Translations under genes and position numbers: made by a program
Source of the DNA: Neoechinorhynchus agilis
Taxonomy: Eukaryota; Acanthocephala
NCBI GenBank assembly: GCA_051530055.1
Contig: CM121341.1
Coordinates: 1,426,001 to 1,490,000, forward strand
DNA length: 64,000 nt
Direction: 5' to 3'
In this document: one piece after another, positions 42,562 through 54,005 of the stretch
Numbering within the stretch: the stretch's first letter is position 1
Layout: every line of letters starts with the position of its first letter
Notes under the pieces: model-generated
Databases searched by the model: none
The model's input: the letters and a program-made list of their open reading frames with translations, nothing else
What the model was told of the DNA's origin: nothing

Positions 42562-45500
42562 TTATCGTAATGCGAATCGCCTTTCGAGTTCGATTTGGAT
42601 CATCCTCAATTCGTTTTCATGTTGTGCTGTATGGTAATGTTTGAGCAAATGTTTGACGATCCGCAACGCAGCTCCCGTAGCTTGATTGTTAGTTCGATGA
42701 ACAGTTGACGAACAGAATCCTCTAAGGCAATTAATGGTCACATCGACAACTCGTTCTTCACTGAACCTCCAATCACTGTAATCACTGTGTCCAACAGCGC
42801 TTCCACTAGCACACGAAACGAAATTCTCATATGCCGGCAACAGATAAACAATTCCTATTCCGCCTGCGTGCGTCAAGTGTTCAAGCACCCATTCTGGATT
42901 CATTTTACATTTTGCGCTACACTTCTCAAGCTCACATACGATGAAATCAATAGGAACAATGCTTCGGTCTTCTACAGCGTGTGGAGAAATTAGACCCAAA
43001 GCAAGACAGAGTCCACGATCAGGGGTGGAGACATTGGAAAGTTCTGCTTGGCATAACTTCCTCCATAGTGATGTGATCACTTGCAAACGCCGACTTTCAT
43101 CGACCATGTCACTCTTTTGAGCACTTAGTTCAGATAAAATTGCGATCTGGTGCTCAGTTTTGTGGTGAGGCTCAGCGTAGCGTTGGTATCACAGTGGTTC
43201 ACCTCTTTTAAAAGAGAAAAAGGAAATTCTTGCGGTTTAAACCCTGAGCGAAAAGATATCGGTGGGCCGTGTAAGTCGGGGGGATGGCAATGTTCACTTC
43301 AAATACTTAGAGAAATAAACTCAAGTTTTAAAAAATGGCTGAGTTTGTTGTCGAGGTGGTCGTCTAGTGGAATCCACGATCGCTAATGAATCATCATAAC
43401 CAAAGGAATGGAAAAAATGAAACTCACTGATGAGTCCCGTCTCCGCGAAAGGAAACTCACTTAAAACAGGTTGACTTAATTTACACTGATAAAATGTGAC
43501 CGGCTGAGCCAAACGTGCGCTAGAATGGATAAAATGATGACTGGTGATCCAATCGGTCGAACGAATATAAGCCTAATTTGAGACTCACAAAATCTTCTAA
43601 AAAGAGAAGAACCACTGTGGTAGAGTTCAGTCATATCAAGCAAATCTCCAAACATGAGTTCTCGTGATAACATCGAGTCCATGTGTTCAGCGAGATTGGC
43701 TTGAAGTCTTGCTCCATTTAGCCATCGAGTTAGTTGAGTCACGAGCTGAGGTTGCTGCGAATGAACGCGTGTGCTTTTCGCAATTAGGATCGCCTGACTT
43801 AGATGATCAATTCGGTCGTTGATTGACATATCTGGTGCCTTTGCCGATGGTAAAGTAGCAAGATGGCATAAGACGCTACAAGCTTCTTGGTTTTCTCCCG
43901 CTTTTTGATAAAGCTTACAAAGAGTAATGGAAGCAAACACGGTCAGGTTGCTCGTCCCGAAAAGCTGCTTTAGAAACTTCTCGAGGCTTCGACTTGGTCC
44001 GAGTTCGAGAAGGGCATCCTGTGACCGAGTTCCGTAAATCTCCATTATGTTTTGATAGACCGCCACGTGCGCCAATAGATCTTGGGATCGAAGAAGAGTT
44101 TGGATCAAATCACTTTCCATGAGTTGAGTGATTTGACAGGCGTTCAACACGATTCTATATGCGTCCATTCTTTGCGCAAAAATACGTTCATCTTCCTCGT
44201 TCGTGGCGGCACATTCGTCGTATGCTTGCAGGGCGCGATTGGTTGGATCAATGTATCGATTTGCGATAGTGAGAGTGAGGCGAGCAAGGTCTCCATGGAA
44301 ATCTCGGTATCGACACAGAATAGGAGCCCAGACTCCAAGGTCAACGTCGGCGCCAGCTCGATCAAGATTGTTGTATATTTCAGTGATGAGACGTCGTCGG
44401 CTATCAGCTGGGATATCAAGTTTAGCTAGTCGATGAACCCGTTCATATGCGTAGCCAAGATAAGATGTCCCGGGCGAGAATATCCTTGAAGACAATCGAG
44501 AAAGTCTTTGCATCAGACTATCGGTGGCTGCACTATCGTCCACGTAAAGATTGATAAGGCCACGTAACGTGTCGTTGAGAATTTGTCCGTTATCGTCACG
44601 AAGGAGTTCATTCAAAGTTGTCGTCAAAAGTCTATTCCGCAATTCTGTTCTTTTATCCTGATCCACTTGTTCGACGACGAGATGTAGTTGATGTTCTGAA
44701 CTAACGAACCTCCAAGCGTGGATGAGATCTCTCAGTTCCATTAGAAACTCGATCAGACACCTTTGGCGTGGATGTTTTGAAGACAAGTGCTCAGTGAGGC
44801 GATCAAGGATGACCGAAAGATAAATGACGTCATCGCATGGAATCTGAGTAGCCGGAACATCTTTTACGAGTACGGCCAAAGGTTTATTCCAGTATGGAAA
44901 AATAAGATCTGCGACGAGTTCGGCTAAGACTTTCGAAATGTCCTGGTATGCGTACATGGTATCTTCTTGATTTACAGCAGCGGTCAACAGACTCAGAGCG
45001 TCGTTCCGATTCCGGATATTTCGTTTAGAATCTCGACCACATGAACTTGGACCGGGTTTATGGAGTGTAAGAAGAACAGTAGATCCAGTCAATAAAAAAT
45101 CGAGATCCGGTTGAAGCAATCGGCTATAGGAAACTGGAATGCGACCAGTTGGAGCTTCGAAATTGTTACGACAGTCATAAACAAAAATCGGCAAGCCTGA
45201 CGAATCAAATATGGGTTCATAGGCGCCTTGTCGACCGATGAACACATCAGGTGACGTGTCCAAGTGGCTGTCCAATAGAGGTTCTTGTTGACAAATGACG
45301 ATTCCAGTCAGTGGGTCAATAAAAGCACTTCGAACTTTTCCCGACGGTACGATTGCCTGGTCCATGACATTCGCTTTGTTCAATTCTTGATCAATTAGAA
45401 TGCGAGCCCCGTCGAAGGTAACCACTAAGAGATTCGGGTTTTCAAACGGTACGAAACGTGCTAGGATTACGAAATTCGAAATAGTACTATTGAGCTCAAT

Positions 45501-46835
45501 GTGCCTGAGAATGTTTTCGTTGAAGAAGTATCCATAAATTCGACTGTCGTAACCTGGTCCCGCCATAAGGGCATAGACGGCTGTATTGAGCTGAATCATC
45601 GGGGAAGTTTGGAGACGCAGGAAGCAAATAAAACGCAGCAAACATTAAAAAATAAAGACAAACTAATCGCTTGCGGACATCGTTTCAGTTTTGAGCAATA
45701 AAAATCTCTAGGATGAGAGTTTAAAACTTGACTCTCATTGTTTCCACACGCACATAAAAAAGTGGGTGGGCATGGACGATGATAGGCTAAAAGCGAACAA
45801 TTTCTACCCTTTCTGTTATGCAAAAAAACGTTAGGATAATGCCATTCTTTTGTTCTTCTATTCTATTGATCACAAAAACCTTCAATTTCGAATGATTCAG
45901 CTTGTTGTATTGTTAGAAACGATTCGTTTTACACAAAGAGGATCGTGTTTGAGGACGGGAAACAGATAGGAAAAAACGCTTCGTTGTATAAGAGAGCAGA
46001 TTCGTTTGGCTCCAATGTATTGGATTGGTTTTTTTTGTCCAGTGGCAATACCCCATACCCACTTAAGACTCGCAAGTCCGCTTGATTGTCTGCTGGAAGG
46101 AATCTCAAGTTCATAAAGTTGACTTTCTTGGGTTCCAAAGAATATGCGTCCATCGGATGAACTACAATCGATGGCCGTGATTTCAATTTCCGCATTATCA
46201 TATAAAAGACAAACACAATCGTCGTCTGATTGATTGGCAATGGTGACTTCTTTACTAACGGGATCGATTTCGAGTTTGTACAAAGTTATAGTGGTTTTTG
46301 AGGCAACAACGAGGTAGTGAATATGTAGCTGAGTGTAGAGTGTAGACGAACACGGAATCGAAACCATATCAACGTGAGTGATAGACTCGGCCAAATCAAG
46401 AGGAAGAAGATCAACATAGTCAGAGTCGATTTCTCGTTTGGCGTCGGGTAAAGCCCAAAGATACAATTCCGAATCAATGGCAGCGTATACGCGATTCAAT
46501 GGATGCCTGATCAATCCAATCAAGAGATCTCCACGGACATTACGAAGACGGTCGCGTAGGTCATCCGGGAATGAACAAGCCGTCAATGTTCTCTCGATTT
46601 TCGAACTCTCGCCGGTCTCTGCGTCGCCTGTAAATTTCGTTAAAACGAGATCCGGCTGATCAGAGTGCTCATGAGCCAAACGACGAACGTAACTGTCAAC
46701 CAAATCAATAAATGTCGATGGACAACTCTGGTGACTCGCATCAGCCAACAAAAATGACGACTGAATTGGAGAAAATTGAGAAAAACTCCGAGTCACCCCA
46801 GATTCGCTCAGCGTTGAATTCAACATCACCATCAT
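42562..46835 (-). CDS. NUP155: Nucleoporin NUP155/Nup170-family, three exons
   Basis: Exons: 46,835-45,933, 45,590-43,485 and 43,146-42,562, about 1,197 residues (vertebrate NUP155 about 1,390). The first intron is firm: donor TTTGT|GTAAAA and acceptor GATTCAG| join HDPLC to LNTAVYALMAGPGYDSRIYG, the equivalent of the family segment [20 protein letters not shown]. The second uses donor AGT|GTAAAT and acceptor CACCAG|, keeps frame, and is less certain. The protein is a scaffold of the inner ring of the nuclear pore. The N-terminal beta-propeller is seen in LDLAESITHVDMV, SSDGRIFFGTQESQLYELEI and NLLVVTFDGARILI; the C-terminal alpha-solenoid in ACSVLCHLATLP, RIDHLSQAILIAKS, RELMFGDLLDMTELY and IVPIDFIVCELEKC. 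TATTAG lies three bases before the ATG pair. No breaks were seen. Confidence 0.92.
43147..43484 (-). other. NUP155 intron 2
   Basis: 338 bases between exons 2 and 3. On the plus strand near 43,428-43,462 it holds ACTGATGAGTCCCGTCTCC then GCGAAAGGAAACTCAC, closely related to 52,134-52,170 upstream of the ThrRS gene. The words CTGATGA and GAAA recall a hammerhead, but no matching stems were found. Confidence 0.6.
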
Positions 46836-49179
46836 CCACTAATATCGAAAAAGCTTTCTTCCATTAGGCGGCCGATAATTGGTCACTGTCAAACGCGTAC
46901 GAAAGAATCAAAGAGCGATGTGATGATGTCATTTTTTAAGTATTTTTCACATTAATTCTTGCCGCTATCATGCTGTTTGACATTAAATTATCCTAATTTG
47001 TATTTATGACGACTGAAGAAAATAAATACGGTTGTTTTTGGACACTTTTCATTGAATTTTTCTGTCATAAATATATTTCAAAAGATTGTAAAGAAATTAT
47101 TCATTTTAACGTTTCAATTAGCGATGCTTGATTTAGAAATAGATTTATATTGAAAATTTTCGGCCTTTTCGTTTTCTTCAGTCTATTGCTTGAAGTTTTT
47201 ATAAAATTTCGAGATAAAATCCGAATTGTGATAAAGATAGCCGCTTTCGCTTTTCGAAAGGGAAAGTCTCGTGAGCATACTCCTTTATTTATTTGAAATA
47301 TTTCACGAGGTAAATTCAGATTTATTTTATTAATGATATAAATCATAGTATTGCTTTGCCAAGATTTCGAATTTATAGCCTTCATAATATTTTTGGCATT
47401 TATGAATTTTATTTGAGTAAAGGCGAAATAGAGAAAATTGATTTAATATTTCGTCCTCTACGACTTCAGAATTATTTTTCTTTATTTCACTTTGACCAAA
47501 ACTATTTACGGATAACATCTTTGCATTTAGGAATTTTGAGTTAGAATGAGAAATTATGCTTTTGCAAGGAAACTGAACCTCTTTTATTAGATGAAACTTC
47601 TTGTTTTAATTTAAACTAAATTCTGATGAACAAAGCTACCGATCAGCAGCATTTTAGATGCGAGATTATGAAATACTTTTCGCCTAATTTTGCTTCCAAA
47701 TTATTAAAGATGCTTTATTGTTAGCCTTCTTTGTTTTCAAATTTCTTAGAATCGACATTACAGCCTACATTGAAATGCCGATAATCCGAAACGTCAATTT
47801 TATCCCGATTGCCTCCTTCGAGAAAAAAACGAAGGCGGTCAATGGTTTACAGAGATCAAATAATTATGCAATTTTACCTTAGTTTTTAACCACTTCTCCT
47901 ACATGTTAATAAAACTATAATATTTGTCGCCGAGCTTTAAAAACTGGATAAATCACATTGGATTTTAGGTTATCTCAAACAAAATCTCTGATCCGTATGG
48001 TATCTTAAAATTGTTATGTGAGGTACCGGGGAATGTGATTGGAATTAACGGTCTTTATTAAATACGTTTCGAACCTCGTCGGGTTCATCATCATCAGTTT
48101 GTTCGTCTATTTCTAACAGGCAAAATGATGATGAACCTGACGACGTTCGCCCGTCTGTGAAGACTTCTAAGTAATAATTCAGAAATAACGTATTGTTTTG
48201 CTAAAGACCAAATCGGGTTTCCAAATTTTATTCGCTTACATCATTTCGTCTTCTTGAATTTAAAAAATTGATCGAATTCCTGGTAGTTTGTGAAGCTGAA
48301 GGTTCAAAAATCAAGAATCTGACATTTATTGCTCCAAAATCTTCAGTGATTATTTTAGCAAAACAATTATAACTTTGTTTCGATAAGCATTCAAACCCAT
48401 GTCAGTCTTATTAGGCACCAATAATATATCAAACATATTTTTAACAACGAATAAGACGAAAAGTAAAAACACTTAATAAATATCACAAAGAAATGTCATA
48501 GGTATGAATGTAAGAAGCTTTCGCTGTTTGGAAAATGCGTGCCCAATTATTCGATTTTCATTTTCTCTTTATTGAATCGCCTCTATTAAAACGAACACAA
48601 GCGGTCATTAAATATTCGTTCTAATAACTCGGCACAGTCATCTCCTTATTGTTGCTTTAAAAAGGTCAATATTTATTATGTGAGTAAAATTGTGAGAAAG
48701 ATATGTGAGGATCGCAAAGAAATGATCTGGCGAAATCCTAAATCCTGGCGTTAAACGCTTACTGTCCGACGTAGAAAATTCGATTTTCAGAGGTGGTAGT
48801 TTTCTTGCATTCAATTCGTCAATCTCATGAGATTTTCGTTTAAAATTCATTTCTCAGAAACGTAGCAGAACTCGAGAAGGTATTCTTAACAATTTTGTAA
48901 GCTTTTCAACAGTACATCGATTTGTTTACAGATAAATTCACAGAGCTTTGCAAATATCGCCTCGTTTATTAATTTTATATCGTTTTGAGAAAAAAGAGAA
49001 GACGGGAATCTTCCCTGGGTTTATTATTCACAATTAGGTTAAAATTCGGATGCTTAGTACGAAATTCCTCTATTTGGCGATATTGTCGCCTTTCGACACG
49101 GTCATGATTTCTATTCTACGATTTTAGTTTCCTGCATTTCACTTATTGTAAATTTTTATTTATTTTTAGAAATGTATCA
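46836..49179. other. Intergenic region between NUP155 and ThrRS, with two PLE relics
   Basis: 2.3 kb of AT-rich DNA. At 47,145-47,190 on the minus strand is a decayed copy of the PLE B ribozyme region: CTGAAGA followed by GGCCGAAAATTTTC with the first stem II strand lost. At 48,060-48,110 on the minus strand is CTGATGATGATGAACCCGAC then GAGGTTCGAAACG, a PLE C-like end with a good GAACC/GGTTC stem. It is followed at 48,127-48,152 by a near-complementary sequence, so the locus can fold back. No gene is supported. This region must contain the promoter of NUP155 and the 3' end of ThrRS. Confidence 0.5.
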
Positions 49180-51901
49180 TCATTCGCTGCCTCTAAAGTC
49201 CTTTTCGGCTTCCAAACTTCTTTTTTCTATGAGTGTTTTAAGGCGCTCTACAAAATCTTCGACTTTCATTTCTCCGGCAATGTCACTGTCCCTAGTTCGA
49301 ACATTTACTGTTTTAGCTTCTCGTTCCTTTGGTCCCACAACTATAATTTAAAAAGTTAATTTAAAGTTTATAAAACCCGTAGAGGTTTTGAAAAATAAAA
49401 GAAACAGTAAGGCAGATATTGAGCCCGAAGAGAAATAAAGTTCAATCTTTTGTAAAACCAAATACAAAAGTAGTTTGAAAGGATTGTTCATTGTGATTAT
49501 TTAACTGAATCATGAGAATTTTCAAGCTTTCAAGACCCTGGCTATTCCTCAGCAAAAAAATGATTAGGTACCAAAAATTCTGAAGCGGGTCAATTAAGGA
49601 ATCAGCTCTATCGTAACAGCCTCGTAAATTTCATCTAAGCTAATTGGGATTTCAAACAACCAAGGGGCTAACTTAAGCATGAAATTAGATTTCAACGTTT
49701 TTCTGATTAGTCAATATCAGATCCGATCGACATTTTAATTTACATGAAATATTAAAAACTGAAACTTGATAGTAAGGGGATGCATTTTAATGCAGTGTTC
49801 ATTTATAAAAAAATCGATCTTACCTAGAATAAAATTGAACTGTTCAATTTCTGCCATTCGGATTTTCTTGTTAAAAGAATCGGAAGCGTAATGCTTGCAT
49901 TCGCTCATTAAGCCAGCCGACACCATTTTTTTGTCGACCTAAATTGAACTTTTATTTCGATTGACTGTCGGAACAATTTTACCTCAAGTGCATAATTGTT
50001 TTCATTCATTGAGACTGGTACGATTGCCACTTGTCTAGGGCTGAGCCATAATGGCCATTTCCCTCCGAAATGTTCGGTCACAATAGCCATCATTCGTTCC
50101 ACTGAGCCAAGAATAGCTCTGTGGATAATAATTGGCCGGTCACGGGAATGGGCATCCTCTCCCGACATAAACTCTAAGTTGAACCTTTCAGGTAATTGAA
50201 AATCGAGTTGAATAGTTGCACATTGGTGCCAACGTTTAAGAGCGTCCGCTATGTTAACGTCGATTTTTGGACCGTAGAAAGCGCCATCTCCAGAATTGAG
50301 TTCCCATGGATCTCCCGATTCTGTTAATGCCTTTTTTAATTGCTCTTCCGCATAATTCCACGTCTCGATTTCTCCAAGAAACTTCCCAGGCCTTGTGGAT
50401 AATTGCAGCTTGAATTCGAATCCGAACACAGCGTAGACATCTCGCATGAATTCGAGACAGTTACTGATTTCGTCTTTTAGTTGAAATTTTCCGCAAAATA
50501 TATGAGCATCGTCCTGTTGGAACCTCCTTACACGGGTCAATCCCGATAAAGAGCCGGAAAATTCATTTCGATGAAGAGCACCAAAATCGGCATATCTAAT
50601 TGGAAGTTCTCGCCACGATCTAAGACGCGATTGAAACATTAGGCAATGTCCAGGACAGTTCATTGGTTTTAGAGCAAATTGTAAACCTTCAGATTCGAAG
50701 GAAAACATGTTTTCGATGTAATGTTCCCAATGCCCTGATTGGATAAATAGTTCATGATTGAATATGTTAGGCGTTATTACTTCCTTAAAGCCTCGTTCAC
50801 TATAATGCTCGCGTATCAAATCCATTAGTTTGTTGTAGATAAATGCACCTTTTGGATAAAAGAAACAAGAGCCCGGACTCATTTCGTGAAAGAAGAACAA
50901 TTCTTGTTCCCGGCCGATTTTCTTATGGTTTCTTCGTGCCGCCTCTTCTTGAAACAGAGTCCATTCGCCCATTTCCCTTCGATTCGCAAACGCTATACCA
51001 TACAAGCGTTGAAGCTGTTCTTTTTCCGAATCTGATTCCCAGTAAGAACTACTATTGTTCAATATCTTAATTATACATAAAAGTTAAGTATTCGGAACAT
51101 GAGGTCCTTTGCATATTTCTACGAGCGTCCCGCATCGATATACACTAATTGCTTTCTCCTCCTCCTCCATTTTCTCCTTAATTATCTTTTGTTTAAATGG
51201 ATTTTCTTCAAATAATTCTAGGAGCTGATGTTTGGTCAACACTAAACGTTCAAATGGCTTGTGTGCTTCGATTATTTTCTCACATTCTTTTTCAATAGCG
51301 GGCAAGTCCTTATTAGGTCAATGTCAATGGTAGCAAACAACTTAATCCCAATTTACTGTACATTGATCATCGACGCTTTACCGGAAATAGTGCCACCGTC
51401 TCTTATAAACATATCATAATAGAATCCTGTTTCGATAGTTTGTTCATAACATAAATCACCGCCATACGCTAATTCCATCGCTTGTCCTAAAATGTGAGCT
51501 GAAGAGTGCAAGCAAACTTCTTTTCCTTTGGAGTCTTTATACGTGTGAGCCTCAATGGTACAGTCATCTTCAAATGGACGTTGAACGTCCCACAACTCAT
51601 TGCCATCGACAGTCACTACTACAACTTCTTTAGAAAGTTTCGGCGCATGACTTCTTAGAACATCTAATGGACAATTATGAGTATTTGCACTGACTTGCAG
51701 AGGCTCGTCACTTGCATTGGTAATTGTAACTGTTATTTTCTTAGCCTCCAGTGAGACCTGCTCAGATTTAAGACGATCCCATACTTTTAGGCGGTGTTGG
51801 ATATAATCCGCTCTGCACCTTCGAATGACCCCCATTTCTTCACTGAGCTTTGGTGCATCTGAACCGTTTCCAGTCGAGCGTTTTAAACTAGAGGATTCCA
51901 T
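49180..51901 (-). CDS. TARS1: Threonyl-tRNA synthetase, cytosolic type, four exons, one in-frame TAA
   Basis: It charges tRNA-Thr with threonine. Proposed exons: 51,901-51,362, 51,308-49,983, 49,938-49,824 and 49,340-49,180, about 713 codons (human 723). Order: TGS domain ([12 protein letters not shown]), editing domain ([34 protein letters not shown]), catalytic core ([67 protein letters not shown]), anticodon-binding domain ([42 protein letters not shown]). Introns 2 (44 bp) and 3 (483 bp) are exact: NYALE joins VDKKMV, and FIL joins VVGPKE. The 54-bp intron 1 has an alternative donor. Odd: TAA at 51,084-51,086 follows GPHVPNT. The next codons, [15 protein letters not shown], keep the same frame and the exact spacing of yeast and human enzymes, so the stop sits inside one colinear exon. 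Confidence 0.92.
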
Positions 51902-54005
51902 TTATCTTAAAATGGTGGGCGTTTAGCAGTGTAAGTTTAAGTGAAATAGAATTTAAGATACTTGTAGGTTGGGACCTCCATTTGTCCATTTATACCTTCA
52001 CGAGTACTCTACAAAAAAGTATTAAGTGTTTATAACATCCTTTCCTCGGCTTATTTTTCCTTTAGGCACACAATCAACCGCAATCTTGGATTTGGGAAGG
52101 TATTGAATCACTTAGACTCTGACCTATACGGTCTCACTAATGAGCCCGCTTCCTCGAAAGGAAACTCCGAGGATCCGGACGGGAATGTACAAAATCATAA
52201 TCGTATGGTTCAGGATATCAAGTGATCCAATCACTTCCCTGGTGTAAGAGATCGGTTTAACTGTATAAAATAAGACAAGGAAGTGATGCTCTAGCAAAAC
52301 CGAAATCAATAAAACCGGCTTGCCAGTAGACATAAGAGAACAAAAAAGGATGATGCTTTTGAGAAAGAAGGAGGATGTGTCTGAAGTTGGCAGTTTTCAT
52401 TGTTATTGTGGCCCACAAGGGGTTTCCCGGAGCTTTAGCTCTAACATTCTGTTTTCGTGAAGGTAAAGAAGCAGTGAGCGGCACCTTGGAATGGGGTTTT
52501 GACGTCGTAAAAACAATATATTGCTCCAAAATGCAATATTAGAATCTGTTTTGAATATAAATATTGATTTTTTAAACCTCAGCCAAAGTAGTCTTTTAGG
52601 AGCACCCAAAATCTAGAAAATATAGATATTAATTTATTAATCTCTATTTTCTCAATCAACGAAATATATCCATGAACAACTTGTGATAGAAAACTGGTGT
52701 TCAATTTCATTAAAATTAACATTGAAGTATTGTTTAATATAAACCATTTTCCTTCTTCTCCTGATGTAATATGCGAAATGGTACATTACATCGTACAAAG
52801 ATCCATACGGAATGCCCATTGCCGGCGATATTTTCGTGAAACACGACCAACATCCGTCGGATCAAAAAAAGAAGATAGCAAAAACACAATCAGTTCATTT
52901 TCTACGCATTTGTAAAGTGCAATTGAATGGTACAGAATCGTTATGTATGAATTTATGCCTAATATTCAGCTTATAGAAAATATGTGGTGAGTGTACATTT
53001 TTATCCTAAATTTCCTTCAATATATGTTATTGCACAAGGATTCACTTTTTATTTATTCTCCAAATTTTCGTTCATTTGCACATCTTTTTCACATTTTAGA
53101 CTTTAATGAATTAAAAATGCATGAGTGCTTGCAGTCCACTAATTCAAGTCTTGTCGCATTAAATGAATTCGAACCAGTATTTTACTGTAAATAATTTTTT
53201 AAGTATACGTTATTTTTTGTGGTCTATGCGCTCTATACATCTCGTACATTTTCTCAATCCTCACACCTTGAAGTCCTCATAAATGAAATAAATCTTTTTT
53301 GTACGAAGCAACTTTAAATTCGTAGTACAGGAATTAAATCTTGGGGACAAACTCATTTAAGCTCGCACAGACAATCGGTTTTTGTAGTAATCTTTATGTC
53401 TTGGATTATTATCTTCTGGGGAAGATACTTTCTTTTCTTAGTTTTGCAACCCTGGATTCAAAAATTCACCGATGATTTATTTCCCCGATATTTCACGTCG
53501 GATAATTCCAACATTTCGTCAAAGTTTGCCATTTGGAGTGTCTTTTAATAACTAACAATGACAAACCCTGAGGAAATGTTTGAATTGTCCGACGTGAAAT
53601 GTCGGAGATAAATCAGTGAATTTTTTAATCCAGGGTTGCAAAACTAAGAAAAAGAAGGTCATCTTTATATTCAAGTTAATGTAATATTTAGTACTTTCTT
53701 CGTTCTTGAGCAGTACTTTATTTTCATGCAAACGGTTAGGTATTATTTATCGAATGATTTTCAACCATACTGTTTATGCGTTTTCTTAACCGCGAAGACT
53801 CATCAATCTTTCACAGTTTTTAATCATTTTAAAAGTGTCAAAAGAACCATTTTGTAGCGCAGTTATTAATTCTATTTGGAGCTTCTATAAACATGCCAAC
53901 GCGTCTAAACTTTTAAAATTATTTTTATTTAAACGCGCCAAATTCCGAAATCGATTTTTCGTTCTCCTTGTTAACTTTTTAAACGAAAATTTAAATCAGT
54001 TTTAG
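51902..54005. other. Intergenic region between divergent ThrRS and the 54-kb gene
   Basis: 2.1 kb, AT-rich, no supported gene. It holds the NUP155-intron-like motif at 52,134-52,170 and the foldback listed next. Open frames of 60-90 codons here have no recognisable content. Confidence 0.5.
53425..53662. repeat. Foldback repeat with hammerhead-like core (PLE-type relic)
   Basis: Two arms of about 100 bp in opposite orientation (left 53,430-53,535, right 53,555-53,660) share CTTAGTTTTGCAACCCTGGA and ATTTCACGTCGGA. On the plus strand the right arm reads AACCCTGAGGAAATG, a stem ATGTTTGA/TCCGACGT-like, then GAAATGTCGG and finally CCAGGGTTGC, whose GGGTT can pair with the leading AACCC as stem I. 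CTGAGGA is a permitted core variant (CTGANGA), again followed by one extra A before stem II. The left arm is more decayed. Confidence 0.55.

Noticed and set aside
43359-43390. tRNA-like A box (GTGGTCGTCTAGTGG)
   Set aside because: No B box or cloverleaf follows, and it lies in the NUP155 intron.
51362-51390. Alternative ThrRS intron 1 donor (TCCG|GTAAAG)
   Set aside because: It gives a better protein length match, but the only nearby acceptor then breaks the frame. The donor AAT|GTACAG keeps it.
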